From: Microbacterium salsuginis
Lineage (GTDB): Bacteria > Actinomycetota > Actinomycetes > Actinomycetales > Microbacteriaceae
Length of the DNA: 64,000 nucleotides
Assembly: GCF_012524205.1 (NCBI RefSeq)
Contig: NZ_JABACI010000002.1
Span: forward strand, 434,001-498,000
Direction of reading: 5' to 3'
The notes beneath the pieces were generated by a model that saw nothing but the letters and a program-made list of their open reading frames with translations, did no database searches and had not been told where the DNA came from. The position numbers and the translations under genes were made by a program. Shown here one piece after another: positions 34,359 to 42,718 of the stretch. Every line of letters begins with the position of its first letter. The stretch's first letter is position 1.

Positions 34359-34443
34359 TGCGAAAACACCAGTCCGTAACCCGACACGCCGGGGCGAGGC
34401 ATCCGCCACCGGCGTGTCGCGGTTATCGGCTGGTGTTTTCGCA
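34359..34443 (-). repeat. dispersed palindromic element, copy 4
   Basis: TGCGAAAACACCAGTC (from 34359) and GCTGGTGTTTTCGCA (to 34443), with inner CCGACACGCCGG and CCGGCGTGTCG. Same orientation as copy 3. It fills the convergent gap between the PaaI gene and the MHS transporter gene. Confidence 0.9.
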
Positions 34444-34462
34444 ACCGCGGACGCGGGGTGCG

Positions 34463-35845
34463 TCAGGCCTTCGAGAGCCCGTAGATCGGGCTGACCGACT
34501 GCTCGGCCTCGTGGTCGGGGCCCAGCGGGATGCCGCTGCGGTCGCGCAGCAGCAGCGTCGCGATGAGTCCGAGCATCGTCATGCCTGCCAGGTACCAGGT
34601 CACCGCGGTGGTCGAGCCGGTCTGCTGCACGAGCCACGTCGCGATGGTCGGGGCGAACGCACCGCCGAGGATGGCGCCGATGGCGTACGAGATCGACACG
34701 CCGGAGAACCTGATGGACGCCGGGAAGAGCTCGGAGTAGAGCGCCGCCTGGGGGCCGTACGTGAAGCCGAGGCCGATCGTGAGGATCGCGAGCCCGAGGA
34801 ACAGCAGCCAGATGTTGCCGGTGTTCACGAGCGGGAAGAGAGCGAACACACCGACGAGCTGCAGGATCCATCCGGCGATGTAGGTCGTGCGGCGTCCGAG
34901 CCGGTCCGAGATGAAGCCGGCGGCGAGGGTCGACAGCAGCCAGGTCACGGCCGAGCCGGTGACGGCCCACAGCACTGGTCCGCGCTCGAGGCCGAGCGGC
35001 CCGTCGGGGTTGGTCGAGTAGCCCTGGATGTAGCCACCGGTCGTCATGTACCCCACGGCGTTGTTGCCCGCGAAGACGAGAGCGGCGATGAGCACCAGCA
35101 GTGCGTGCTTGCGGAAGAGCTGGACGATCGGCATCCGCGCCTTCTCCTTGCGCTCGGCGAGCTCGGCGAACACCGGGCTCTCTTCGACGCGGCGGCGGAC
35201 GTAGTAGCCGACGAGGATCAGCACGACGCTGAGCAGGAACGGCACGCGCCAGCCCCACTGCAGGAACTGGTCACCGGGGGCGATCACGGTCATGAGCGCC
35301 ATGACGCCCGATGCCAGCAGCAGGCCCAGCGGCACGCCGATCTGCGGCGACGCGCCGAACGCTCCGCGACGCGACTTGGGCGCGTGCTCGACCGCCATCA
35401 GCACCGCGCCGCCCCATTCGCCACCCGCCGAGATGCCCTGCAGGATGCGCAGCAGCACGAGCAGGATCGGCGCCGCGATGCCGATCGCCTCGTACGTGGG
35501 CAGCACACCGATGAGCGCGGTCGCCGCGCCCATGAGGATCAGCGTCCACATCAGCACGAGCTTGCGCCCGTACTTGTCGCCGAAGTGACCGGCCAGGAAC
35601 GCGCCGAGCGGCCGGAAGAGGAAACTCACGCCGACCGTCGCGAAGGCGATCAGGGCGCTGTCGGCGCCGAGCGGGGCGAAGAACAGCTGCCCGAACACCA
35701 GCCCGACGGCGGTGGCGTAGATGAAGAAGTCGTACCACTCGACGGTGGTGCCGACGATCGTCGCGAAGACGACGCGCCGCCGGTCGACGGATGCGGCGAT
35801 GGTGCCGGTGGGCGTGAAGCCCTCGGAGGGTTGCGGGGTGCTCAT
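34463..35845 (-). CDS. MFS transporter, MHS type, probable aromatic-acid uptake
   Basis: 460 residues, 12 helices. MHS motif WYDFFIYATAVGLVFGQLF near the N-terminus, loop motif GHFGDKYGRKLVL in helix 2-3, and YSELFPASIRFSGVSISY. It is divergent from the homoprotocatechuate operon across a 130-bp gap, and its convergent neighbour is paaI. Uptake of a phenylacetate-type acid is the natural inference from position, but the sequence does not fix the substrate. It resembles the MHS carrier at 588-2063 in fold. Confidence 0.87.
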   Translation of the reverse strand: MSTPQPSEGFTPTGTIAASVDRRRVVFATIVGTTVEWYDFFIYATAVGLVFGQLFFAPLGADSALIAFATVGVSFLFRPLGAFLAGHFGDKYGRKLVLMWTLILMGAATALIGVLPTYEAIGIAAPILLVLLRILQGISAGGEWGGAVLMAVEHAPKSRRGAFGASPQIGVPLGLLLASGVMALMTVIAPGDQFLQWGWRVPFLLSVVLILVGYYVRRRVEESPVFAELAERKEKARMPIVQLFRKHALLVLIAALVFAGNNAVGYMTTGGYIQGYSTNPDGPLGLERGPVLWAVTGSAVTWLLSTLAAGFISDRLGRRTTYIAGWILQLVGVFALFPLVNTGNIWLLFLGLAILTIGLGFTYGPQAALYSELFPASIRFSGVSISYAIGAILGGAFAPTIATWLVQQTGSTTAVTWYLAGMTMLGLIATLLLRDRSGIPLGPDHEAEQSVSPIYGLSKA

Positions 35846-35926
35846 GTGCGTGACTCCTGTGTCTGTGCGTGACGTCGTCGTCTCCGGTGGACGGATCGGG
35901 ATCGCTTGCCGGAACGTGGACGATCA

Positions 35927-35945
35927 TATACGATTTCGGATACGA
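35927..35945. promoter_or_regulatory. candidate operator of the hpa-operon GntR regulator
   Basis: TATACGA (35927-35933) and GATACGA (35939-35945) are near-repeats 12 bases apart, in the 130-bp gap between the MHS transporter and the FAHD-RraA gene, 31 bases upstream of the latter's start. FCD-type GntR regulators bind such short repeats. The IclR gap carries a similar TCGTATACGA. Confidence 0.4.
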
Positions 35946-35975
35946 CGCAACAGGTCGCCGGAGTGAGGGAGCTCA

Positions 35976-37619
35976 GTGGACGAGAAGATGGATGCCGCAC
36001 CCCCGTCGAGCACGGAGGCCCCGAGCGATCCCCGGTTCGCCGCCCTCCTCGGCCGGCCCGGCAAGATCATCGCGATCCACCTGAGCTACGCGTCGCGAGC
36101 GGATCAGCGCGGACGCCGGCCGCAGCATCCGTCGTACTTCTTCAAACCGTCGAGTTCCGTCGCCGCCTCCGGCAGCACGATCGAGCGGCCGGCGGGCACC
36201 GAGCTGCTCGCCTTCGAGGGCGAGATCGCTCTCGTGATCGGCGCGCCGGCACGGCGGGTTCCGCTCGCTGCGGCGTGGTCGCACGTCGCAGCCGTCACCG
36301 CCGCTAACGACTTCGGCCTGTACGACCTGCGCGCGAACGACAAGGGGTCCAACGTCCGGTCCAAGGGCAGGGACGGCTACACGCCGATCGGGCCCGCCCT
36401 CATCGACGCCCGTGCGGTCGATCCGACGGCGCTGCATCTGCGCACGTGGCGCAACGGCGAGCTCGTGCAGGACGACACGTCGGCCGGCATGATCTTCCCG
36501 CTCGCCCAGCTCGTCGCCGACCTCTCGCAGCACTTCACGCTCGAACCGGGCGACGTGATCCTCACCGGCACCCCCTCCGGCTCGTCCGTCGCCGTGCCCG
36601 GCGACGTGATCGAGGTCGAGGTCTCGGTCGACGGCGGACCGACCACAGGCCGGCTCGTCACCTCGGTCGTGCAGAGCGAGGACGGGTTCGATCCCGAGCT
36701 CGGGTCCCTTCCCGCCGCCGACGACCTGCAGCGCACCGAGGCGTGGGGCTCACCCGAGGCCGTACCGGTCGTCGAGCGCGGGAGCGCCGCGACCGAGACG
36801 GAACGCGCTGAGGATGCGAGCGGCGTTTCGTCTCGCTTCGCTCGCTCAACGACCGAGGCGGGCGGGAGCGCCGCGGCCGAGAGCGCCCTCTCGACCGCTC
36901 TGCGTGCCAAGCTCGAGGCCGCGCCGGTGGCCGGGCTGTCGGCGCAGCTGCGCAAGCGCGGGCTGAACAACGTGCACATCGACGGCGTCTCGCCGCTGCG
37001 CCCGGCTGCCCAGAACGGCGCTCCCCTGAACGGTGCTGCGAAGCTGGTCGGCACCGCGCGCACGCTGCGCTTCGTACCGAACCGTGAGGACCTCTTCGCC
37101 TCGCACGGCGGCGGCTACAACGCGCAGAAGCGCGCGTTCGACGCCGTGGGCGAGGGCGAGGTGCTCGTGATCGAGGCCCGCGGCGAGACCGGCTCGGGCA
37201 CGCTGGGCGATGTGCTCGCGATCCGGGCGCACGCGCGCGGCGCGGCCGGCATCGTGACCGACGGGGGCGTGAGGGATGCCGCGGCCGTCGCCGCGGTCGG
37301 CATCCCGGTGTACTCCACCGGCGTGCACCCCGCCGTGCTCGGCCGCAAGCACGTGCCGTGGGACGCCGACATCGCGGTGGCCTGCGGCGGGGCGACCGTG
37401 CTCCCGGGCGACGTGGTCGTGGGCGACGCCGACGGCGTCATCGTGATCCCGCGCGCGATCGCCGAGGAGGTCGCCGACGCCGCGCTCGCGCAGGAGGACG
37501 AGGACGCCTGGATCGCCGCGCGCGTCGCGGAGGGGCATCCCGTCGACGGCCTCTTCCCGATGAACGCCGAGTGGCGCGCGCGCTTCGACGCCGACCGCGC
37601 GGGCGAGGAGTCACGATGA
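35976..37619 (+). CDS. FAHD-RraA fusion protein of the homoprotocatechuate operon
   Basis: 547 residues. N-terminal half (about 30-236): fumarylacetoacetate hydrolase (FAHD) fold with metal ligands Glu81 and Glu83 (FEGEIALVIG) and Asp112 (NDFG), as in HpaG/HpcE. Residues about 237-304 are a low-complexity linker. C-terminal half (about 305-530): RraA/HMG-aldolase-like domain with Asp412 (LGD), Arg433 and Asp434 (GGVRD), at the same spacing (21 and 1) as Asp102, Arg123 and Asp124 of the pyruvate aldolase family. Characterised HpaG enzymes are two FAHD repeats (isomerase and decarboxylase); here the second half is RraA-like. The GTG at 35976 follows GAGGGAG. It is first in the operon and overlaps gntR by four bases. 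Confidence 0.88.
   Translation: MDEKMDAAPPSSTEAPSDPRFAALLGRPGKIIAIHLSYASRADQRGRRPQHPSYFFKPSSSVAASGSTIERPAGTELLAFEGEIALVIGAPARRVPLAAAWSHVAAVTAANDFGLYDLRANDKGSNVRSKGRDGYTPIGPALIDARAVDPTALHLRTWRNGELVQDDTSAGMIFPLAQLVADLSQHFTLEPGDVILTGTPSGSSVAVPGDVIEVEVSVDGGPTTGRLVTSVVQSEDGFDPELGSLPAADDLQRTEAWGSPEAVPVVERGSAATETERAEDASGVSSRFARSTTEAGGSAAAESALSTALRAKLEAAPVAGLSAQLRKRGLNNVHIDGVSPLRPAAQNGAPLNGAAKLVGTARTLRFVPNREDLFASHGGGYNAQKRAFDAVGEGEVLVIEARGETGSGTLGDVLAIRAHARGAAGIVTDGGVRDAAAVAAVGIPVYSTGVHPAVLGRKHVPWDADIAVACGGATVLPGDVVVGDADGVIVIPRAIAEEVADAALAQEDEDAWIAARVAEGHPVDGLFPMNAEWRARFDADRAGEESR
36824..36854 (+). repeat. CGTTTCGTCTCGCTTC-type repeat inside the fusion-protein linker
   Basis: The 31-bp stretch starting CGTTTCGTCTCGCTTCGC and ending GCTCAACGACC is translated as the SSRFARSTT part of the linker (residues about 283-293). 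I recall this sequence, mostly in reverse (GGTCGTTGAGCGAG...), as a frequent short repeat of Microbacteriaceae and Nocardioides genomes, usually between genes. Confidence 0.55.
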
Positions 37620-38305
37620 AGACCGAGCCGCTCACGTCGCAGAGCAAATCGCAGCGCGCCTACCACTGGATCAAAGAGCGCATCGCACGGCAGGAGTACA
37701 CGCCGGGCTACCGGCTGGTGCTCGGCGCGATCGCCGGCGACCTCGACATGAGCGTCGTACCGGTGCGCGAGGCGATCCGCCAGCTCGAAGCCGAGGGCCT
37801 CGTGACGTTCGAGCGCAACGTCGGCGCGCGCGTGTCGATGGTCGACGACTCGCAGTACCGCTTCAGCATGCAGGCGCTGTCGATCCTCGAGGGCGCCGCC
37901 ACCGCGCTCGCGGCACGCCGGCTGACGGCCGACGACATCCGCAACGCACGCCGCATCAACGAGCTGATGATCGAGACGCTCGAGCACTTCGATCCGCGCG
38001 CGTTCACCTCACTGAACCAGGAGTTCCACGCGGCACTGTTCACCAAGTGCGCAAATCCGCGCATGCTCGAGCTCGTGAATGCCGAGTGGGCGCGGCTCGG
38101 CCATCTGCGCGACTCGACGTTCAGCTTCGTGCCGGGCCGGGCCGCCGAATCCGTGCGCGAGCACGAGAACATCGTTCAGCTCATCGAGTCCGGCGCGCCG
38201 CTGGGCGAGATCGAGAAGGCCGCCCGCCGGCACCGGTCGGCGACCCTCGACGCGTACATGATCCACGAGCACCCCGACGAGGCGCTCGGACTGCCGGCGT
38301 TCTGA
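37616..38305 (+). CDS. GntR-family (FCD) regulator of the hpa operon
   Basis: 229 residues. Winged HTH at about 12-75 (RAYHWIKERIARQEYTPGYRL, LDMSVVPVREAIRQLEAEGLV) and a C-terminal FCD helical domain with the metal-binding pattern (FTSLNQEFHAALF, HENIVQLI). The ATG overlaps the FAHD-RraA stop by four bases, so it is co-transcribed with the pathway genes. It may bind the TATACGA/GATACGA repeats before 35976. The ligand is unknown. Confidence 0.88.
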   Translation: MKTEPLTSQSKSQRAYHWIKERIARQEYTPGYRLVLGAIAGDLDMSVVPVREAIRQLEAEGLVTFERNVGARVSMVDDSQYRFSMQALSILEGAATALAARRLTADDIRNARRINELMIETLEHFDPRAFTSLNQEFHAALFTKCANPRMLELVNAEWARLGHLRDSTFSFVPGRAAESVREHENIVQLIESGAPLGEIEKAARRHRSATLDAYMIHEHPDEALGLPAF

Positions 38306-38365
38306 CCTCCGCGGACGCCGGGCCACCGGCATCCGTCACCATCCCTCCCCACGAAGGAGCACCCC

Positions 38366-39889
38366 ATGACCGACACCACCACCGCGCTCGATGCCCGGCA
38401 CGTGCCCGAAGGCCTGCCCGACCGCATCCAGCACTACATCGACGGCGAGTTCGTCGACTCGGCCGACGGCGACACGTTCGACGTGCTGGACCCGGTGTCG
38501 AACGAGACCTACGTCCAGGCTGCTGCAGGCAAGAAGGCCGACATCGACCGGGCCGTCGCCTCCGCGCGACGCGCCTTCGCCGAAGGGCCGTGGCCCCGGA
38601 TGCTGCCGCGCGAGCGATCGCGCGTGCTGCACCGCATCGCCGACATCGTCGAATCACGCGACGCGCGGCTCGCAGAGCTCGAGTCGTACGACTCGGGCCT
38701 GCCGATCACGCAGGCGCTGGGGCAGGCGCGGCGCGCAGCCGAGAACTTCCGCTTCTTCGCCGACCTCATCGTGGCGCAGGCCGATGACGCCTACAAGGTG
38801 CCGGGCCGGCAGATGAACTACGTCAACCGCAAGCCGATCGGCGTCGCGGGTCTCATCACGCCGTGGAACACGCCGTTCATGCTCGAGTCGTGGAAGCTCG
38901 GTCCGGCACTCGCGACCGGCAACACGGTGGTGCTCAAGCCCGCCGAGTTCACGCCGCTGTCGGCCTCGCTGTGGGCGGGGATCTTCGAGGAGGCCGGGCT
39001 CCCCCAGGGCGTGTTCAACCTCGTGAACGGACTCGGGGAGGATGCCGGCGACGCGCTCGTGAAGCATCCGGACGTCCCGCTCATCTCGTTCACGGGAGAG
39101 AGCCGCACCGGCCAGATCATCTTCGGCAACGCCGCCCCCTTCCTGAAGGGCCTCTCGATGGAGCTCGGCGGCAAGTCGCCGGCCGTCGTGTTCGCCGATG
39201 CCGACCTCGAGGCCGCGATCGACGCCACGATCTTCGGCGTCTTCTCGCTCAACGGCGAGCGCTGCACCGCCGGCTCCCGCATCCTCGTCGAGCGCCCGGT
39301 CTACGACGAGTTCGTCGAGCGCTACGCCGCCCAGGCCGACCGTGTGATCGTCGGATACCCGCACGACCCCACGACCGAGGTCGGGGCGCTGGTGCACCCG
39401 GAGCACTACGACAAGGTGATGTCGTACGTCGAGATCGGCAAGACCGAGGCGCGGCTCGTCGCCGGCGGCGGCCGCCCGGACGGGTTCGAGACCGGCAACT
39501 TCGTGCGGCCCACCGTGTTCGCCGATGTCGCGCCGGAGGCCCGGATCTTCCAGGAGGAGATCTTCGGACCCGTCGTCGCGATCACCCCGTTCGACACCGA
39601 CGAGGAGGCGCTCGAGCTCGCGAACGGCGTGAAGTACGGCCTCGCCGCCTACGTGTGGACCAACGACCTCAAGCGCGCCCACAACTTCTCGCAGGCCATC
39701 GAGGCCGGCATGGTGTGGCTCAACTCCAACAACGTGCGCGACCTGCGCACGCCGTTCGGCGGGGTCAAGGCCTCAGGCCTCGGGCACGAGGGCGGCTACC
39801 GCTCGATCGACTTCTACACCGACCAGCAGGCCGTGCACATCACCCTCGGCCCGGCGCACAACCCCACGTTCGGCAAGGCCTCGGCTTGA
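38366..39889 (+). CDS. hpaE: 5-carboxymethyl-2-hydroxymuconate semialdehyde dehydrogenase
   Basis: 507 residues, aldehyde dehydrogenase. Catalytic Cys300 in GERCTAGSRI, Glu266 in MELGGKSPAVVF, NAD-binding TPWNTPFMLESWKLGPAL, and the HpaE-like C-terminus FGGVKASGLGHEGGYRSIDFYTDQQAV in pieces. It oxidises the ring-cleavage product of homoprotocatechuate. AAGGAG stands eight bases before the ATG. Order gntR-hpaE-hpaD-hpaH-hpaI. Confidence 0.9.
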   Translation: MTDTTTALDARHVPEGLPDRIQHYIDGEFVDSADGDTFDVLDPVSNETYVQAAAGKKADIDRAVASARRAFAEGPWPRMLPRERSRVLHRIADIVESRDARLAELESYDSGLPITQALGQARRAAENFRFFADLIVAQADDAYKVPGRQMNYVNRKPIGVAGLITPWNTPFMLESWKLGPALATGNTVVLKPAEFTPLSASLWAGIFEEAGLPQGVFNLVNGLGEDAGDALVKHPDVPLISFTGESRTGQIIFGNAAPFLKGLSMELGGKSPAVVFADADLEAAIDATIFGVFSLNGERCTAGSRILVERPVYDEFVERYAAQADRVIVGYPHDPTTEVGALVHPEHYDKVMSYVEIGKTEARLVAGGGRPDGFETGNFVRPTVFADVAPEARIFQEEIFGPVVAITPFDTDEEALELANGVKYGLAAYVWTNDLKRAHNFSQAIEAGMVWLNSNNVRDLRTPFGGVKASGLGHEGGYRSIDFYTDQQAVHITLGPAHNPTFGKASA

Positions 39890-39924
39890 CGCCTCGCCGT
39901 AGACAAGACACGCAAGGACGCGAA

Positions 39925-41091
39925 ATGACCGACCGCAAAGACATGACCCTCACCTCATCGGGCTTCTACGTCAGCCAGGAGGCGCCGATCCACGCCGCCG
40001 ACCCGGTGCCGACGCCGACGGCGCCCGCCCCCGACATCCTCCGCTGCGCGTACATGGAGCTCGTCGTCACCGACCTCGCGGCATCCCGGGCCTTCTACGT
40101 CGACGTGCTCGACCTCGTCGTCACCGAGGAGGACGAGAACACCGTCTACCTGCGCTCGATCGAGGAGTTCATCCACCACAACCTCGTCCTGCGCCAGGGG
40201 CCTGTCGCGGCGGTCGCCGCCTTCTCGTACCGCGTGCGGACCCCGGAGGACCTCGACAGGGCCGTCGCGTTCTACGAGGAGCTCGGCTGCGAGATGCGAC
40301 GCAACACGGAGGGCTTCACGAAGGGCATCGGCGACTCGGTGCGCGTGGTGGACCCGCTCGGCTTCCCGTACGAGTTCTTCCACGACGTCGAGCACGTCGA
40401 GCGGCTCGCATGGCGTTACGACCTCTACACCCCGGGAGCGCTGGTGCGCCTCGACCACTTCAACCAGGTCACGCCCGACGTGCCCCGCGCGGTGAACTTC
40501 ATGCAGTCGCTGGGCTTCCGCGTCACCGAGGACATCCAGGACGAGGCCGGCACCGTCTACGCCGCGTGGATGCGCCGCAAGCCGACCGTGCACGACACCG
40601 CGATGACCGGCGGCGACGGCCCGCGCATGCACCACGTCGCGTTCTCGACGCACGAGAAGCACAACATCCTCGCGATCTGCGACAAGCTCGGGGCGCTGCG
40701 CCGCTCCGACGCGATCGAGCGCGGCCCCGGCCGCCACGGTGTGAGCAACGCGTTCTACCTGTACCTGCGCGACCCGGACGGACACCGCGTGGAGATCTAC
40801 ACGCAGGACTACTACACCGGCGATCCCGACAACCCCGTCGTGACGTGGGACGTGCACGACAACCAGCGCCGCGACTGGTGGGGCAACCCGGTGGTCCCGT
40901 CGTGGTACACCGAGGCATCCCTCGTCCTCGACCTGGACGGCAACCCGCAGCCGGTCGTCGCGCGCACCGACGAGTCCGAGATGGCCGTGACGATCGGCGC
41001 CGACGGCTTCTCGTACACGCGCCCCGACGAGAAGGCCGAGGAGCTGCCCAGCTGGAAGCAGGGCGAGTACAAGCTCGGCCACCAGCTGTAG
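39925..41091 (+). CDS. hpaD: 3,4-dihydroxyphenylacetate 2,3-dioxygenase
   Basis: 388 residues. Vicinal-oxygen-chelate fold with metal ligands His178 (LDHFNQV), His237 (MHHVAF) and Glu290 (HRVEIYT). The spacings of 59 and 53 are those of the well-studied Brevibacterium/Arthrobacter homoprotocatechuate dioxygenases, numbered 155/214/267. It opens the ring of homoprotocatechuate extradiolly. AAGGA lies eight bases before the ATG at 39925. The N-terminal 35 residues (APIHAADPVPTPTAPAPD) form a Pro-rich tail. Confidence 0.95.
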   Translation: MTDRKDMTLTSSGFYVSQEAPIHAADPVPTPTAPAPDILRCAYMELVVTDLAASRAFYVDVLDLVVTEEDENTVYLRSIEEFIHHNLVLRQGPVAAVAAFSYRVRTPEDLDRAVAFYEELGCEMRRNTEGFTKGIGDSVRVVDPLGFPYEFFHDVEHVERLAWRYDLYTPGALVRLDHFNQVTPDVPRAVNFMQSLGFRVTEDIQDEAGTVYAAWMRRKPTVHDTAMTGGDGPRMHHVAFSTHEKHNILAICDKLGALRRSDAIERGPGRHGVSNAFYLYLRDPDGHRVEIYTQDYYTGDPDNPVVTWDVHDNQRRDWWGNPVVPSWYTEASLVLDLDGNPQPVVARTDESEMAVTIGADGFSYTRPDEKAEELPSWKQGEYKLGHQL

Positions 41092-41099
41092 GGGGACGA

Positions 41100-41885
41100 A
41101 TGCTGTCACCTGATGTCATCGCGCAGCTCGCCGACGAGCTCGCCGAAGCCGACCGCACGCACAGCGTGATCCCGCGGATCACGGCACGCCACCCCGACGC
41201 GACGGTCGAGGACTCGTATGCGATCCAGGGTGTCTGGCGCGATCGGATGATCGCGGACGGCCGCCGCCTCGTCGGGCGAAAGATCGGGCTGACGTCCAAG
41301 GCGATGCAGCAGGCGACCGGCATCACCGAGCCGGACTACGGCGTGATGTTCGACGACACGGTGTACCGCTCCGGCGCCGAGATCCCGGTCGACCGCTTCT
41401 CGAACGTGCGCATCGAGGTCGAGCTCGCCTTCGTGCTGAAGGCGCCGCTCGAGGGCCCCGACCGCACCCCCGACGACGCCCTCGCCGCGATCGACTACGC
41501 CGTGCCCGCACTGGAGGTGCTCAACTCGCACATCGAGCTCGAGGGGCGCACGATCGTCGACACGATCGCCGACAATGCCGCGTACGGCGCGATGGTCCTC
41601 GGCACGGTGCACAAGCGCCCCGACGAGATCGACCTGCGCTGGGTCCCCGGCGTGCTGGCTCGAAACGGCGAGATCGAAGAGACCGGGGTCGCGGCGGGCG
41701 TGCTCGGCCACCCCGCGACCGGCGTCGCATGGCTCGCGAACAAGTTCCACCAGCACGGCGCGCGCCTCGAGGCGGGCGAGATCATCCTCGCCGGATCGTT
41801 CACCCGCCCCCTGTGGGTGTCGCGGGGCGATAGCGTGCTGTGCGACTACGGACCCATGGGAGTGATCGAATGCCGCTTCGTCTGA
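41100..41885 (+). CDS. hpaH: 2-oxohept-4-ene-1,7-dioate hydratase
   Basis: 261 residues of the 2-oxopent-4-enoate hydratase/fumarylacetoacetate-like fold. Seen: GRKIGLTSKAMQQATGI, PDYGVMFDDTVY, the metal site IEVELAFVL and NAAYGAMVLG, and ILAGSFTRPLWVSRGD. It hydrates the diene to 4-hydroxy-2-oxoheptanedioate for HpaI. The ATG at 41100 has AGGGGG before it and follows hpaD after eight bases. It overlaps hpaI by 16 bases. Confidence 0.92.
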   Translation: MLSPDVIAQLADELAEADRTHSVIPRITARHPDATVEDSYAIQGVWRDRMIADGRRLVGRKIGLTSKAMQQATGITEPDYGVMFDDTVYRSGAEIPVDRFSNVRIEVELAFVLKAPLEGPDRTPDDALAAIDYAVPALEVLNSHIELEGRTIVDTIADNAAYGAMVLGTVHKRPDEIDLRWVPGVLARNGEIEETGVAAGVLGHPATGVAWLANKFHQHGARLEAGEIILAGSFTRPLWVSRGDSVLCDYGPMGVIECRFV

Positions 41886-42673
41886 CGCCGACCTTCCGCA
41901 CGGCACTGGCCGAGGCATCCGGCCCCCTCGCGGGCATGTGGGTGTGCTCGGGTTCGCCGCTCGTGGCCGAGATCTGCGCCGGGTCGGGCCTGGATTGGCT
42001 GCTCATCGACATGGAGCACTCCCCCAACGGTCTGGAGTCGGTGCTGTCGCAGCTGCAGGCCGTCGCCGCGTACCCGGTGACGCCCGTCGTCCGCGTGCCG
42101 ATCGGTGACGTCGTGACGATCAAGCAGGTGCTCGACCTCGGAGCCCAGAACCTCCTCGTGCCGATGGTGTCGTCGAGGACGGATGCCGAGGCCGCCGTCG
42201 CAGCGGTGCGCTACCCGCCACGGGGCACGCGCGGGGTCGGCTCGGCGCTCGCGCGGTCGGCGCGGTGGAACCGCGTCGACGACTACCTGCCCGACGCCGA
42301 CGCGCACGTGTCGCTGTTCGTGCAGATCGAGACGGCCGCCGGCGTCGACGCGGCCGCCGAGATCGCCGCCGTCGACGGCGTCGACGGCGTCTTCGTGGGC
42401 CCGAGCGACCTCGCCGCCTCGATGGGGCTGCTCGGGCAGCAGACCCACCCGGATGTCATCGCGGCGGCCCTCCGCGTGTTCGAGGCGGTGCGCGAGGCGG
42501 GCAAGCCGGTCGGCGTCAACGCGTTCGACCCGGCCGCGGCGGACGCCTACCTCGAGGCGGGGGCGTCGTTCATCCTCGTCGGCGCCGACACCGCACTGCT
42601 CGCACGCGGGTCGGAGGCACTCGCGGCCCGGTTCACCGGCGCCCGCGGCGAATCCGGCCGGGCCTCGTACTGA
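41870..42673 (+). CDS. hpaI: 4-hydroxy-2-oxoheptanedioate aldolase
   Basis: 267 residues, class II pyruvate aldolase. His50 (MEHSPNG), Arg75 (RVPIGD), Glu154 (QIETAAG) and Asp180 (GPSDLAASMG) keep the 25 and 26 spacings of His45/Arg70 and Glu149/Asp175 in HpaI. It cleaves 4-hydroxy-2-oxoheptanedioate to pyruvate and succinic semialdehyde. The ATG at 41870 lies inside the hpaH end, so translation is coupled. It is the last gene of the operon. Confidence 0.93.
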   Translation: MPLRLTPTFRTALAEASGPLAGMWVCSGSPLVAEICAGSGLDWLLIDMEHSPNGLESVLSQLQAVAAYPVTPVVRVPIGDVVTIKQVLDLGAQNLLVPMVSSRTDAEAAVAAVRYPPRGTRGVGSALARSARWNRVDDYLPDADAHVSLFVQIETAAGVDAAAEIAAVDGVDGVFVGPSDLAASMGLLGQQTHPDVIAAALRVFEAVREAGKPVGVNAFDPAAADAYLEAGASFILVGADTALLARGSEALAARFTGARGESGRASY

Positions 42674-42718
42674 CGCGTCCCACGCGCCGACCACGGCAGG
42701 ACGTGGCACAGTGAACGT

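Noticed and set aside
13309-34443. The four palindromic copies as a CRISPR array
   Set aside because: They are 3.4-10 kb apart and separated by genes, with no spacer series and no cas genes.
13309-34443. The four copies as insertion sequences or MITEs with target duplications
   Set aside because: No transposase, and I could not identify a consistent flanking direct repeat; REP-like remains open.
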